Assembly (NCBI GenBank): GCA_947095585.1
Contig: OX352761.1
Span: 24,767,777-24,831,776 of the forward strand
Length of the DNA: 64,000 bases
Origin: Nephrocerus scutellatus
Lineage: Eukaryota; Arthropoda; Insecta; Diptera; Pipunculidae
Direction: 5' to 3'
This document shows positions 10,571 to 22,243 of this stretch, piece by piece (the stretch's first letter is position 1; each line of letters begins with the position of its first letter). Under the pieces are notes generated by a model that did no database searches, had not been told where the DNA came from, and worked only from the letters and a program-made list of their open reading frames with translations. Both the position numbers and the translations under genes were made by a program.

Positions 10571-10998
10571 AGAAGATGAAATTGGATTCCGTGATCTGGT
10601 CGATATTTGGTTCCAACAAGACGGCACCACTTACCATAGAGCGTAGTTATTGAGAAATGATTTTGGTGAGCAGTTCATTTCACGATTCGGATCGGTGAAT
10701 TTGCCACCTAGATCGTGCGATGTCATCCCTCTAGACTTTTTCCTCTGGGGCTACGTAAAGTTCAAAGTCTACGTGGATAAACCAGCTACACTTGAGGCAT
10801 TAGAAGCCAACATTACGCGCATCATTCCCAAGATACCACTCGAAATGCTCGAACGCGTTAACGAAAATTGGACATCCAGAATAGACCAGAATAGATAAAT
10901 TGCAAGAAATATTCTTTCGAATCATAATAATAATTCCACGATTAAATTGAATATTTTGAGTTTTTTTCAATTTTTGCAAAAATCACCTCTAGATGAAT
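10571..10998 (+). mobile_element. mariner-like transposase 3' part (DD41D type)
   Basis: Reads FRDLVDIWFQQDGTTYH (second catalytic Asp), a stop, then LLRNDFGEQFISRFGSVN, LPPRSCDVIPLDFFLWGYVK (third catalytic Asp) and the C-terminus DRIDQNR-like to TAA at 10896. Allowing for an apparent four-residue gap after the stop, the Asp-Asp spacing fits the 41-residue arrangement of the complete element at 43.4 kb. The 3' end may be near 10994 (aaaaatcacctcta). The N-terminal half is missing. Confidence 0.7.
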
Positions 10999-11582
10999 CA
11001 CTCCATACCTATTCCGATTCAGTGTTACACTTACAGTATCCTCGACAAAAAGGGGAAAATTCACAAAACAGTCCTTTTTTTTTTAAAATTTGGGTCTTTG
11101 ATTAACATTTTGTTTTTAAACAAAATAGAAATGTTTAATACATTTTATCTCCTAATTTAAGAGCCTTACAAAAAGAAGAACGCCCCTGTAGATATACTAA
11201 TACACTTACACACAATGCAATTAATACTTTCGCAGTGGAACAAACACATTGTTTGACAATTATAGCGGCGTCAGCAGTATTGACTTTGGCTTTACTCGAG
11301 ATGTTTATTTGCTTTTCACGATTTATGAGAGAATTTGGCATACGCTCTTGGCAATATAAAAGTTACTAGTACCGTCGGCTGTGTTCCAAATTAGAAAAAA
11401 AGGCTATTAAGAAATTTAATAAACTTTGTCAGCTGGATGATATTTGTTATTTTTCGTTTTTTATGAAACCATTAACAGCCTATATTGGATTCTTTAATTT
11501 TCTCAGAAAAACACATTAAATTTTTATTTCAATTTGATCTCCAATTACGACTTTTTGGTAGCTCAACTCTGCTGGATATTAT
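10999..11582. other. no gene recognised
   Basis: AT-rich stretch. The minus frame 11135-11341 has no homologue that I recognise and no splice or poly(A) context. Confidence 0.4.
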
Positions 11583-11753
11583 TTCATCATCAGCATATTT
11601 GACTCTGCAACCGGGGTCTGGTCGATGTGTTCCAGTTTAGCATCCCTAAACTCTAGGCATTTTGGTTGGTCTACGATATCCTTTCAGCGTAAGCTATTCG
11701 AACAGGATCCTCTTCGCGCATGTGAGCTACAACTAGGTGTCCTGCCCATTTTT
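11583..11753 (-). mobile_element. LINE-A 3' fragment
   Basis: Complement contains the LINE-A 3' end: a catcatcagc tail, ctctgcaaccggggtctgg, the catccctaaactct block and gtgagctacaactaggtgtcctgcccat, equivalent to 8202-8440. It breaks where the T-run of LINE-C begins (11754), so LINE-C probably integrated into or beside it. Confidence 0.7.
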
Positions 11754-13790
11754 TTTTATAAAGGGGTTTAAGCCTTTATAATGCTCGCCTATATAATGGG
11801 CACAGCGTGAGCATTAAAGAAAAAGAGGAGATACAATGAGATGTCTATGAACTTGTGTTTTGAATGCTTGTGGATCAAAGCGATGTGGAAATACAGAGCT
11901 TGGTGAAGCATTCCAAATACGTGTTGTACGGCTGAAGAACGAATTTCTGAACTTAAGTGTACGTCCGAAGATGGGCATTTAGAGCGTCACGAGTATTGTG
12001 TTTGAATTTAAGGCGAGGTTGCATGCAACTGGCTATTCCTATTGGCACCGCTGGTGATGGTAGCGTTAAAAGAGCAGGAAACGTTTTTGTCACCGATAAG
12101 TTTTGTCGCACGGTTTTGTATACTATCTAGCAGATGCAATGTTGTTTTAGGAGCACCTCACCAGATATGGCAATTATACTCAAGCTTGGGATGAATAAAC
12201 GCCTTGTAGATAGTAGCCAGAACCTAGAGGGAGTGCAATATTTCTTCAACCGGGTTGGAAAACCTAAGCATTTCGCAGCATTTTTGGCGATTTTCCAACG
12301 AAGCTTGTCGGCAAACCACATGCTGAGAATTAGGAGTTTTCCAGTTTCCTAGACGCAAGTGCCATTCATGGATAATGGTAGTGGATTTAAGATTCCCTTA
12401 GACGGTGGGCGCCGTGGCTGAATGACGTGCACATGAATGCTGCGCAGGAGGTTCAGGTTCGAATCCCAGCAACACCAAAAGTATTTTTCACGGTGTCCCA
12501 CCTCTCGCGAATGGGTGACAAACGTTCCGAGAGTAATTAATACCTTGTCACGGAAAGCTTCTCAATTCGCCGTTCGGATCCGGCCTTAAATTGTGTAGGT
12601 CCCTTCCATTTGTGTCCAAAAATTAACATGTGCAGCACAAATGATCGCGAGAAGTTAGGCCTTGGACCGCAATGGTCTGTCGCGCCAAATATTATTATTA
12701 TTATTACACGACAGAAGACAGTAATGGGTTTTGGAAACCTTAAATCCTACTGGATTTCTCCTCTGTTTTTTATGCTGTCCAGGTTGGAATTTAACGTGCT
12801 TAACATACGCAGTTGTTCGAGCGTCACATGAGAATGGGAAGGACGTTCCTTAAACTTATATGAGAAGCTGAGAGTGCTGCCGTCAGCGAAAGAGAGAATG
12901 AGATTAGAAGTAATGGATAAGAAATCAGTAATAAAAATGAGAAAGAGTGTCGGTAGACAGAACAGAGCCCTGGGGAATGCCAGCATTTAATTGATGAATT
13001 TTAGTTTTGAAACTGTTCAAAACAACTTGAATTGAGTGGTCCAAAAGATAGCTTCTAATCCAATGAAGCAGTTTTTCATCGACACCATAAGCACGCATTT
13101 TGGGCAAAAAAGCTGATGCCAAACTCTGTCAAATGCCTTGGAAATATCGAGTGCAACAGCTTTGCTTTCACCAAATTGACGCAAAGATATTTCATAAGTT
13201 GAAAATTTATCAGCGTTTCCATGACCTTGAAAAGAAAGGATGTAAGTACTATGGGTCGCAATGTCGCATATTTTTACAAGCTGAGTAAGGTGATTCAGCG
13301 AATATCTCAACACACCTTCCTTCAGGTGTTGTCTGGCCAGAGTGAAAGCACCCATTGAAATCACCTGCAATAACGATTTCATTTTTACGATGTTTTGTGG
13401 CAACTCTTAAGATTGAATCAGACAGTGCATCAAACTCGTTCTTAGTTGAAACACTGTCTCAGTTGGGGCTTCTATATTAAAAGCAATAGTGAATGTTACG
13501 ACCTCTCAGCCATATAAAATTAAATTCCGGATTGGAACATTGGCTGAATTGGGGCAAAAGCTGAAACGCAACATCACTATGGACATAAATTGCAAGCCCG
13601 CGTCAAGGGACAAATAACGGCACTAAGTTGTACCCAGGCAGATTTCATTCCGAGGTATCGGAATTATCAAATACCAGAATTTCACTCCAGAAAGTGCCAG
13701 AATTCCTGGAATGTGGGCATTAAAATGGGCGTACACAGCGAAAAAATTCGATCTCAGCACACGTATGTTGATTGATTATGTCCTTATCCC
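11754..13790 (-). mobile_element. LINE-C copy (EN, RT, 3' end), carrying a SINE
   Basis: CR1-like LINE on the minus strand. From 13790 downward: endonuclease fragments (SNFFAVYAHFNAHIPGILAL; IVIAGDFNGCFHSG with the conserved GDFN); a deletion joining EN to RT; MRPIVLTSFLFKVMETLINF; KAVALDISKAFDRVWHQL; GIPQGSVLS; LILSFADGSTLSFSYKF (the FADD catalytic motif has become FADG); NAAKCLGFPTR; then the C-terminal RTTRIWN-type block near 11920 and an A-rich 3' end at 11754-11762. SINE-1 is inserted at 12405-12703. Several frameshifts; not functional. Confidence 0.8.
12405..12703 (+). mobile_element. SINE-1 copy 1 (complete, tRNA-derived)
   Basis: About 299 bp. The tRNA-like head has an A-box-like tggctgaatgacg (12415) and a perfect pol III B box ggttcgaatcc (12453), followed by a conserved body (cacctctcgcgaatgggtga; ggaaagcttctcaattcgcc), a short stem gaccgcaatggtc, and an (ATT)n tail. 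It is flanked by near-perfect direct repeats ttagacg (12398-12404) and ttacacg (12704-12710). Removing it restores the LINE-C sequence gacgacagaagacag (compare 38252 onward), which proves retroposition into LINE-C. Confidence 0.9.
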
Positions 13791-16380
13791 CTTGTGGGTC
13801 CTAGTCACATTGCTTCGTTATATCATGGTCATCATCCCAAGCACTGATTTTGCTTTGGTGATTCCGTTGGAAATGTCCTATTCGGTTCCACTTTGCCTCC
13901 CTTTCACATTTGTTGTCATTTGGTGCAGCCCCATAATCCTGTGTGGGAGTAAACAAACGTCGTCAGAGTAGTCTAAGTGTTTGAGTTGAGTTGTAAGAGT
14001 CCAAACAATTCCTCCGTTTCCAGTAGATAAAGCTGCGCGAAGTACATCGCTAATTACCAACAAAAAGAGTATCGGCGATAGAATGCAACCTTGTCGTACC
14101 CCACTTAGGATATCGAATTCCTCTGACAGTTTTCCTCTATGCAGCACATGACATTTTGAGCCATCAAAGGTTGCTTCAATAATAGGTATTAGTTTATCAG
14201 GTATACCTCTCCTGCGCAAGGCGAGCCAGATAAACTGTCTGTTAACCCTGTCTAACGCCTTCTCAAAATCAATGAACAGCAGGTGCAGTGGTGACCGGAA
14301 TTCAACGCACTGTTCAATAATGATCCGCAGGGTGCTTATGAGGTCTACACAGGAGGATCCAGTGCGGAAACCTGCTTGTTCGGCATCGAGTCTATCTTCC
14401 AGATGTTCCTTCATTCTCTCAAGTACTAATTTGGCTATTACCTTTGCCAATATAGGAAGAACGCAAATGCCTATCAATTTTTCGCACTCCATAAGACTAC
14501 CTTTTTAGGGAGTTTGACAATCATTACCTTCTTCCACTCGTCGGGGAAACTTTCTGCCACCCAAGCTCTCTCTACAAGAGGATATAAAAGCTCTGCTGAT
14601 GTCGTTGGGATGGCGCGCAGAAGCTCTGCGGGTATACCATCTAGTCCTGCCGTCTTGTTTTTCTTTAGTTCGTTGATAGCGGTAGCGATCTCATCTTTAC
14701 TGGGAGTTGAGATGCGAATGCGGCAGCTCCGTTTGATTTGGGTGCATATAAGTGACGAATACACGGTTAGGGACCGTAGAAAAATGCTCCTTCCATCGCT
14801 TGAGCTGATCCTTATCTGAAACGAGTACGGCACCATCTAGGCCTTTCACTGGATTTTGGCTAGAGCGTAACCACCTGTCAGCTCTTTGGTGATTCTGTAA
14901 CCGGTTTTGCTATCGCACCTGCTAGCTGCTTCCTCTGCTTCTGAGGCCACGTTGTTATAGTACATTACAGAACGAGCAAGGAAAGTGGAGTTTATCGTGC
15001 GAGGTCGAAGCTTGACAATCTAACGAGCACGATGAGCACTTTTCTGCAAGTCGTGTACGCTATTTTTCACGCGTCCAAACCGGTTTTTCTTCTAAATCGA
15101 GAGACAAAAGACAAACAAAGTGGAATTCTTGCTCATGCGCAATGTGTTCGCTGGGATTGTAGTAAATAACAAAAGACGTTTATATCATAACATAACTAGT
15201 GTTGTTATGGGCTACTTTCGAGGCTAGTTTATAGCGTACGAAACAGTCACTTTCGTCTATGGGCGTGTGAAAATATAATTACGTTTTTCACGTCTTACAA
15301 TACGCTGCACTTTTCTCATATTTTTCGATACAGGGACGTTAGCTTGATCCTCACTGCTACTGGGGTATCGACAATACGAGCTTTAAGTAGCCTGGCTTCT
15401 ACTAACAAAACTTTCAGCTCCAGATGTGAAAATATTTTTCACAGCTTTCCAATGTGCTTGAATGGTTGTCAGCAGTGAGCTGCTGATTGCCTCCACTCCT
15501 TGCATTAATGATCCCTTAATTGTTGTTGTCGTACTGAGGGGATCTATAGCCGGTCGATGTTATACATAGGCATTCGGATGATATTGCGGATTCTTTGAAC
15601 TGATGCAGTTCGTAACTGGACAGTAGCTCCCATAAGGTGATGATCCCGTACCATACTCATTCCAGCTCCTCGTCTGTTTCGGACGTCTAAAAGACAGCTC
15701 CTTAAACGTCGGCTGATCGCCACATGGTCGATTTGGTTGGATGATGATTGCCTGTCAGTTGACACCCAACTGACTTTGTGGCAGGTCTTATGCTCAAACA
15801 TGGTGCCTCCTATGACAAGGTGGTTGATGTTGCAGAAATCAACAAATCTTTCACCATTGTCATTTCGTTCGCCGAGGCCGTGCTTCCCAATCACATGCTT
15901 GAGTCCTTTATTGTCGTTGCCAACCTTGGAATTCAATTGGAATTCCCCCATCACGATGATGATATCTCCGTTCGGCGTTGCGTTGAGTGCAGCGCTTAAC
16001 TGATTGTAGAAGTTGTCCTTTTCATCCTCAGTCAAAGAATTCGTTGGGGCGTAACACTGTATGATCGTGACGCGCCGTACTCTAGTCCGAAATCTGACCG
16101 ATAAGATCTTATCACCCTGTGGGGTGCCATTAGGCCTCTGCGTGCTGTTGGCGTTACCAGCAGACCCACTCCAAATTCACGGGGACTGCCGGAAGGTTTG
16201 CCGGAGTAGAGTAGCACAGTGTTACACGTTGGGGATTGGTACTCTCCCGCGGCGGACCATCTTACTTCACTCATTCCCAGTCTGTCCAAATTATATCGAA
16301 GAAACTCACGTTCCACTAGGAGGTAAAGCAAGCACTACATCACGAACTTTATTGTTGCGCTACTGGCTCAAATGAAGTTT
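13791..16380 (-). mobile_element. LINE-B copy 2 (endonuclease plus RT)
   Basis: The most complete LINE-B copy, on the minus strand. Endonuclease: EVRWSAAGEYQSPTCNTVLL (16032-16331 frame), IIVMGEFQLNSKVG, WVSTDRQSSSNQIDHVAISR and a MVRDHHLMGATV block (16035-15544). A linker with VQRIRNIIRM...YNIDRL follows. RT: IATAINELKKNKTAGLDGIP, FRTGSSCVDLISTLR, LHLLFIDFEKALDRVNRQF, GVRQGCILSPILF, LKHLDYSDDVCLLPHR (YADD changed to YSDD). The thumb is deleted: near 13800 the sequence jumps to the 3' end cttgtgggtcctag. Frames are broken at about 13880, 14480, 14840-15540 and 16035. Related copies are at 8.5 and 57.3 kb. Confidence 0.85.
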
Positions 16381-16630
16381 TGAGCAGTCAGAAGTTTCCC
16401 TTTCAATCGCAATTCAGAGCGCACGTATGTTGCTGATGTTTTAATTTAAATTTATTTTGGATTAAACTTATCTTGTTTTAGATCAATTGTTGATTAATTT
16501 AGGTCTCTTCTATACATTTCCACTTTACATTTTTCTTTCATTTCAATCTCTGTTACATAAAAGTAATTAAACCTTTTTATTTATTTTAGCTCTTTTTATT
16601 TGAATTAAGCCAACCCTTAATTATCTAAAT
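16381..16630. other. no gene recognised
   Basis: AT-rich. The first ~60 bases may be the 5' untranslated part of the adjacent LINE-B copy, but I have no second copy to compare. Confidence 0.3.
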
Positions 16631-16692
16631 AATAATTTTCGGCGCGAGAGACCATTGCAGTCCAAGGCCTAGCTTCTCGCGAACGTTTGTTT
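16631..16692 (-). mobile_element. SINE-1 3' fragment
   Basis: The reverse complement contains the SINE-1 end: cgcgagaagctaggccttgg, gactgcaatggtctctcgcgcc and an AT-rich (ATT)-like tail. The head and body are absent. Confidence 0.75.
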
Positions 16693-16984
16693 TGCGAATC
16701 TGCGCGAAAAATGGCCGATATGTTAGGGAGCTGCTGGGCAGCTCGAGAAACTGTCAAAATACATATGTTAGTGCGGGTGTACTGTGTGATAAACGTCTGC
16801 TACAAATTTAATTTAATTCAGTTTATGTCGGGCTCTTGGACAGTGCGATTGTCCTTAGCTCACGCGCTTCAATTCGTTGTGCCGTCGTCTGGGGGTATCG
16901 GCTTGCTCGCTCGTCCCTATATTTGGTTCTGCCATCTAGATGGTGCTGTCATCTAGGGGGAATACTTCGTCCTAGTATTGCAAT
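16693..16984. other. no gene recognised
   Basis: Less AT-rich DNA with the words gggagctgctgggcagct and gccatctagatggtgctgt. It lies between a SINE-1 remnant and LINE-A endonuclease sequence, so it may be unrecognised repeat. Confidence 0.3.
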
Positions 16985-17320
16985 CCGCGCTATCATCATT
17001 AGCAGCAAACAAACAATATAGTGGTCCGAGTCAAAGTTGGCACCCACCTCGATACGTACGCTACGTTACTTGATGTCATCTCTATGACTTGTTGTCCATT
17101 TTCCATTAGTGGTCTCGGCTATACTATGTGCATGAATACTGACTCCCGACCTATTTCGATGTTCTTATACCCCATAATGATTTTCACATCTTACTTTGGG
17201 CAGCAATGAAGTTTCTGTTCGACTGATTTTAGAACTATTCTGTATAATCGGAATCCTCTGCAGTTGCGTGTACATTTTTGACGCTTACGAATATTTCCAA
17301 CATTATCAAATTACAGATCG
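16985..17320 (-). mobile_element. LINE-A endonuclease fragment
   Basis: Matches, in the same orientation, the LINE-A endonuclease region at 37.08-37.46 kb: atagtggtccgagt, acgtacgctacgt, gttgtccat, actgactcccgacctattt, and catcttactttgggcag in place of the block there. The corresponding protein would cover the SDHYLV and INVHAP regions, but both are frame-broken. Confidence 0.7.
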
Positions 17321-18140
17321 ATTTAACTTGAATAACTTCCATACATTCCATCTCTCTTAAAAAATACTCCCCCTACTTTGGTCTGTATAGGCTTTGAAAA
17401 AAACAGTGCTGGCAGTCCAGGTAGGCGTTTCGATCACAAGGTACCGCCTGGACACTGAAGACACCCAATAACATTGGAACGTGGGATATTTCCTATCATC
17501 TTCCTATTGGCAGTGCTCCAAAGCAAACAAATATAAATATAACCAAAGACCAGACTAATAAATTAGGGTCAAAACCAAAAGACATCAACTCATTATCTCT
17601 CATCGCCGGTCCCCGCCATATTTTCAGAAGAACGAAATTTTATATTCATTTCTATAGCAATTACAAAATAATTATAGCCTTTGATGTTCAGTTGCTGTTA
17701 GCAGTCTTGCGCATAAGGTTATCCTTTTGTATTTTTTCATGAGCTATGTCTGCCAGTAGCCATATGCCCGTCAAAAAATAAATGTAAATTTATTCGAATG
17801 AATTTCAGAAAATTTCCATATGAATGCTGCTGCATGTCCGCCTGTGATTTATAATTCAACAAGTTGTGGAGAAAGTTTTGAACTGAAATTCTTGCATATG
17901 TATTAAGATGGAATTTCACATCATTTGTTCGCATAATTTTCTATTATTTATGTTTGATACCCAATCTGCAGGACTGTGCTACAATAAATCAAACCATTAC
18001 GAGTATAATAAGCAGGATATTAATGTATTTTGAATTTTTAAGGACATAATGTTTGTGCATCTTTCAAGATGGCATGCTTTTTTTTTTTCAAGTTATTATG
18101 ACTTAGTTTTTACGGTCAATAAGTCGAATATTGCTTTCTA
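17321..18140. other. no gene recognised
   Basis: AT-rich intergenic or intronic DNA. A short imperfect hairpin (ccaggtaggcg ... cgcctgg) lies near 17418-17453. Nothing else supported. Confidence 0.4.
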
Positions 18141-19335
18141 TTCATGTAGAAACACTATCGGTAAAAATTGGGGTTTAAAAACAGGACGTAAGCGTATGGT
18201 AGCCAGCTCTGGAAAAATCCACTTATAAGAACATACTGGAGAAGGTGCAAAGAGCGCCCTGTACGCTTATAAACGGGGCACTGATATTAACTCCAGCTCG
18301 CACCTTAAAGATTACGCTCCACCTCATTCCATTAAATATATTTGGCAAACAGAAATCGGCAAATACGGCTACGCGACTATTAGAAGTAACTCAGTAGAAA
18401 AGTCTTTAAAGTGGTCACTCCGCTTTACTCAATTCGTTAAAGCAAGAGCTCACTAATCTCGATTACATCAAATATTTTAAAACAAGAATCCCCTCCAGAG
18501 AAGACTGGAAAAGTGGATGATTCGAACCCGATATGAAAATAGTACAATTTTTCACGGGCGGCTCTTGGCTAGACGGCAGAGTAGGAGCGCCTTCCTTAAT
18601 ACTGCAGCATATACCAGGCTGAAGTTATAGTGATTGAGAAGGTCACGTATTCGCTGAAGCATAATGTATTATCTTCAAGGAATATTATCATTTATGTGAA
18701 TAGTCAAGCGACTATAAAATCGTTGAAAGCGGTCTGACTCACATTGAAAGCTGCGTTGAGCTGTCATTCCTCTCTTAAATAGATTTGTGAACAGTTCAGC
18801 ATAAGGATCATTTGGGTCCCGGGCCACTTGGATGTGGAAGGGAACTTCAGGGCGGACGAGTAAGCTAGACTTGTTACGACTCACCAGTTGCTAACGGAGA
18901 GAGCAGATGTGAGGAGGCCTATTGCTGGACTTAGTTTGGGCTTCGAAAAGGGCCAGAAGCCATAATAAACGAGAGTTTGAAAAAACACTGAAACTTGTAA
19001 TATCTAAGGACAAATTTGGCCAAAGCTAGACTTGAACTACACTAATCTGCCTTCAAAGAGGTGAATTAAAAACGGTTGAGAGGATACTGACAGGAAACGG
19101 CCTTCTTTTGAAAGACACGAGAAGGTTGGATATCGAATATAATGACTTCTGCAGAAGCTGCATAGACGAGGAGGAAGAGGAGTGAGGTTATTCATCAAAA
19201 CGTTTTCCTAAGTTTTTGTGTAGAACATATTTTATGCTCCTGTCCGGCATTAGAATACAGAAGCCAGTGGCAAAGTATGAGACATACTTTGATTCATTAA
19301 GAGCTCAGAATGGGTCCTTTAAAAAAAGGGAAAGG
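18141..19335 (+). mobile_element. LINE-D copy (thumb, RNase H, Cys/His end)
   Basis: R1/LOA-like 3' half. Order: IGKNWGLK; LEKSTYKNILEKVQRAPCTL; LTPARTLKITLHLIPLNIFG; RNase H pieces (IQFFTGGSWLDGRVG, IVYVNSQATIKSLKAV, IRIIWVPGHLDVEGNFRADE; the YTDGS Asp is replaced by Gly); and the C-terminal LTGNGLLLKDTRRL...YNDFCRSCIDEEEEE with the CRSC cysteines. Numerous stops. The same domain order occurs at 25.1, 47.2 and 58.9 kb. Confidence 0.8.
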
Positions 19336-19559
19336 TGTAAAATCCTGTGGTAATACAAAGAATTCATACTAGTCTAAGTGAGGATTTGCTGCCACCTCAA
19401 CTAAACCTAAACTAACCTGGTTTTAATGTCGATATATTGAATTTTAAAATTAATAACTCATACATAACAATACATAATATGTATGTACGTTCTTATAGCC
19501 GCATATATGTATGTCTGACTGTTGAAAGTACGATCAAACCTCTGCGTGGTGGCCGCCGG

Positions 19560-19844
19560 TAAGGGGAAAGCTGAATGATCAAGCTAGTCCATTCAGATTG
19601 TGGTTTGTGTGAGACTCACCCGTAAAAAAAAATTTATTACGCAAACTGAAATCAGGCTCGGTCACATTGATCTACAATGACGACCATAGCAACGCAAAAC
19701 GGCTGAACGATTTAAGAATTTTCTTATGGAACATACGCTCACTGTACGGAGCTCAAGCTAAAAAGCAGCTAACTAGTACTCACTCCAAGTACAAAGTTGA
19801 CGTTACAGCAATCCAGAACGCACAGCTATGAACACTTCACGAGA
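19560..19844 (+). mobile_element. LINE-A 5' region (endonuclease start)
   Basis: Reads LNDLRIFLWNIRSLYGAQAK then SKYKVDVTAIQ, the N-terminal endonuclease motifs (WNIRSL and AIQE; the catalytic Glu is changed to Asn in AIQNA). This corresponds to the reverse of about 37.63-37.69 kb plus further 5' sequence. The T/G-rich leader upstream (from about 19535) may be the 5' UTR. It joins LINE-C sequence at about 19845. Confidence 0.6.
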
Positions 19845-21560
19845 AGGGCAGTTTTAAGAACATAAGCCTAACAAGCGAGCACCTACAGAGGATTCCCCAG
19901 ACGATGAGAAAGAATAATTCGGAATTAACCTTGCATAGGTATATCTTAGTGTCCTTATTTTTTCAACGACGCGCACTCGCAATTCGCCATTCTGGCCAGA
20001 CATCACCCTGAGCTGAGATATTCGCTTATTATTAATAAGCTTGTAAATGAGCCTGCAAGAATACTTGACATTGCAAATTATTCCGCCAACACTCTGGACT
20101 TGTTTCTTACAACTCATCCTGATAAATATACCGTCAATGTATTATCGCCTCTGGGATCATCTAGCTAATGCGTAGTATCAGCTAATTTCTCGTTGTTGAA
20201 CAAATCAGTTAGAGAAAAAACTCAACAAAAACAGTTTGGAAATACGAGAAAGCCAATCGGGACGGCTTTACCAACTTTATTGGGAGCATTAACTGGTCGT
20301 TATGCAACGCAATAGCAACGTTGATGAAGCCACTGACGTGATCACAAATATTATTCTTATTAGTATGAGAGACTTTATCCATTCCAGGAATCAGTCTTTC
20401 AAACAAAAGGAAATTTAATGGTATGCTACGGAAAACCGGATGAAATTTAGACGACCCAGAAATGATTGCAATGCCCATCTGCGGTGAGTCAAATTGGCAT
20501 ACGCACAGAAATTAAGGCCAACATACCACAATGTCCCAAAGGTAGTGAAAATGTTTGGTCCTTCGTAAAAAGAATCGAAAATACTTCCTCGTCATCAATT
20601 CTAACACTCAGTGACTTTCCAGCTGTCGGCTCTAAGGACAAGGTTAATCACTGATCACTTTACAGATAGCTCCACGTTTCCATATTGTGCGTTTCTTCCG
20701 CCTGTACCTCCATATAATGGAAACTCTATTGTATAGATTCACTTTCGTAGTCATACAGTTGCTGCAGTTTTAAGTGATCTCAAATTGGTCTTCAAAGCTG
20801 CCCATCTATTCTATTCTTCTGGACTCTTCCTGAGAAGATGAAAAAAAGCCTTTGTCCAGTTAGCACCAAAAAAACCAAGTATACGTCTGCTGCATTGTAC
20901 CACAGCCCTTACGTTCATTCTTTCCAGGGTCACAAAAACGCTGATTATTCATAAGATCTTGAAATATATGAAATCTTTAGTGACTGGGTTTCGTCTTCTA
21001 CTGGTGATTTGATGGCATGTCTCACCGAAAAGTGGAACCAGTCAATAAATACACTTTGGTGAAAGTAAAGTGTTTGCTCTCGATATTTCCAAGGTATTAA
21101 TAAACAGAGTTTCGCATCATGCTCTTTCGAAAAAATGCATGTCGATGAAAAACGGCTTCATTGGACTAGAAACTATCTTTCGGACCACTCAATCCAAGTT
21201 TATTTGGACGGTTTCAAGTTGAAAACTCATCGCATTTTTCCTGGCGTTTGTTCCTGACACTCTTTTATTATGTTTATTAGTGATCTCTTGTGTACTACTT
21301 CTAGTACATTTCATTCTTTCGCTGAAGACCATACAGTTCTTTAAGTTTAAGGGATATCCTTCCTCTGCACAACTGGAAGTTAAAAAACATCGTCTGCTTA
21401 ATTCTTACCTGGATCCTGTCCATGTATAAAAATAAGGAGAACATAACGGAGTAGAATTGAACGATTCTAAAATCGAATGCTGTCTCTTGTTATTAAAGCG
21501 AAGCGTAACCCTTCAGGAATTATCCATTAATGGCACTTGCACCTAGGAAACTGAAAAAGT
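19845..21560 (+). mobile_element. LINE-C copy (endonuclease end through RT)
   Basis: CR1-like. NYSANTLDLFLTTHPDKYTV and NVLSPLGSSS (endonuclease end); NVWSFVKRIENTSSSSILTL; PVSTKKTKYTSAALYHS; STGDLMACLTEKWNQSIN; HVDEKRLHWTRNYLSDHS; IQVYLDGFKLKTHR; SFAEDHTVL (FADD changed to FAED). The segment between the linker and the fingers is shortened. The order matches the other LINE-C copies, but each block is in a different frame. Confidence 0.75.
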
Positions 21561-21589
21561 CGCAATTCTTGGAATGTGTATTGACCACA

Positions 21590-21990
21590 AAATCCGTTAG
21601 GTTAGATTTTAGTTTAGGGTCGGTGGCTACTTTTGCACACTTCGATCGGTTAGGGTTCTTCGTGGTACCACAGGATCAATACCTTTCCTCTTTTATCACA
21701 AGGCCCTATTTGTGCTATCAATTTTATGATGTCTCACACTCATAATTGTAGCTTCTAAGAAGCCATTACACTCTAGGCCCATCCTTCTCGCATGTACTCC
21801 GAAGACGCAGTGCCCTGTTAAAATACCTATAGTCATTCTCATATCTCTTCTTTGCAGTGATATCAGTGCCCTGAGCGATTTAAGTCCAGCTTAGGCCAAA
21901 CTTTTTTCCTGGTGTCATGCGACCACCTTTCTTTTGTTAGTGTTTACGCCTTTTTCCGAAGCATTTACTTAACTGTTGATAATGGTTTTC
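21590..21990 (-). mobile_element. LINE-D C-terminal fragment
   Basis: Minus strand reads LKALRALISLQRRDMRMTIG then ILTGHCVFGVHARRMGLECN, the TGHC-x-x-G-x-HA block that precedes the CRSC zinc-finger-like end of LINE-D. The CRSC part itself is replaced by FLEATI. Confidence 0.55.
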
Positions 21991-22084
21991 CTACACCTGC
22001 CCTTTCCGGTAGTAGTTGAATCTTTGTGTCATTTCTAGCTAATTTCAGAAATTAGTTAGGACTCAATACTCACCAAGGAGTCCA

Positions 22085-22215
22085 TGCTATTTGCATAAAT
22101 GACATCATTACAATAAAGCGGAGCAAGGTGGTAATTAGAGGCTTCTATCATTATAAAGTTGCCGGTCCAGCTCAGCTCATACCAGCAGAATTACAGCGTT
22201 ACTTTTTCATGGTTA
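22085..22215 (+). mobile_element. LINE RT fragment (fingers)
   Basis: Reads VVIRGFYHYKVAGPAQLIPA then ELQRY, resembling the K-x-x-GPDxIPAEL motif of LINE-B/LINE-E reverse transcriptases (compare KNNKSVGLDGIPAEFL). Too short to assign to a family. Confidence 0.45.
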
Positions 22216-22243
22216 GAGGTGATCAACAAAGGGTGTCTAAGAT

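Noticed and set aside
11135..11341. 68-codon minus-strand frame
   Set aside because: No recognised motif; single short frame in AT-rich DNA.
12405..12480. tRNA gene
   Set aside because: B box present, but no acceptor stem and no anticodon arm pairing; sequence continues into the SINE-1 body and tail.
14272..14819. Plus-strand frames opposite LINE-B copy 2
   Set aside because: Antisense shadows of the RT coding sequence.
17418..17453. Hairpin ccaggtaggcg...cgcctgg as a terminator or RNA
   Set aside because: Imperfect, isolated and without flanking signals; such hairpins are expected by chance.
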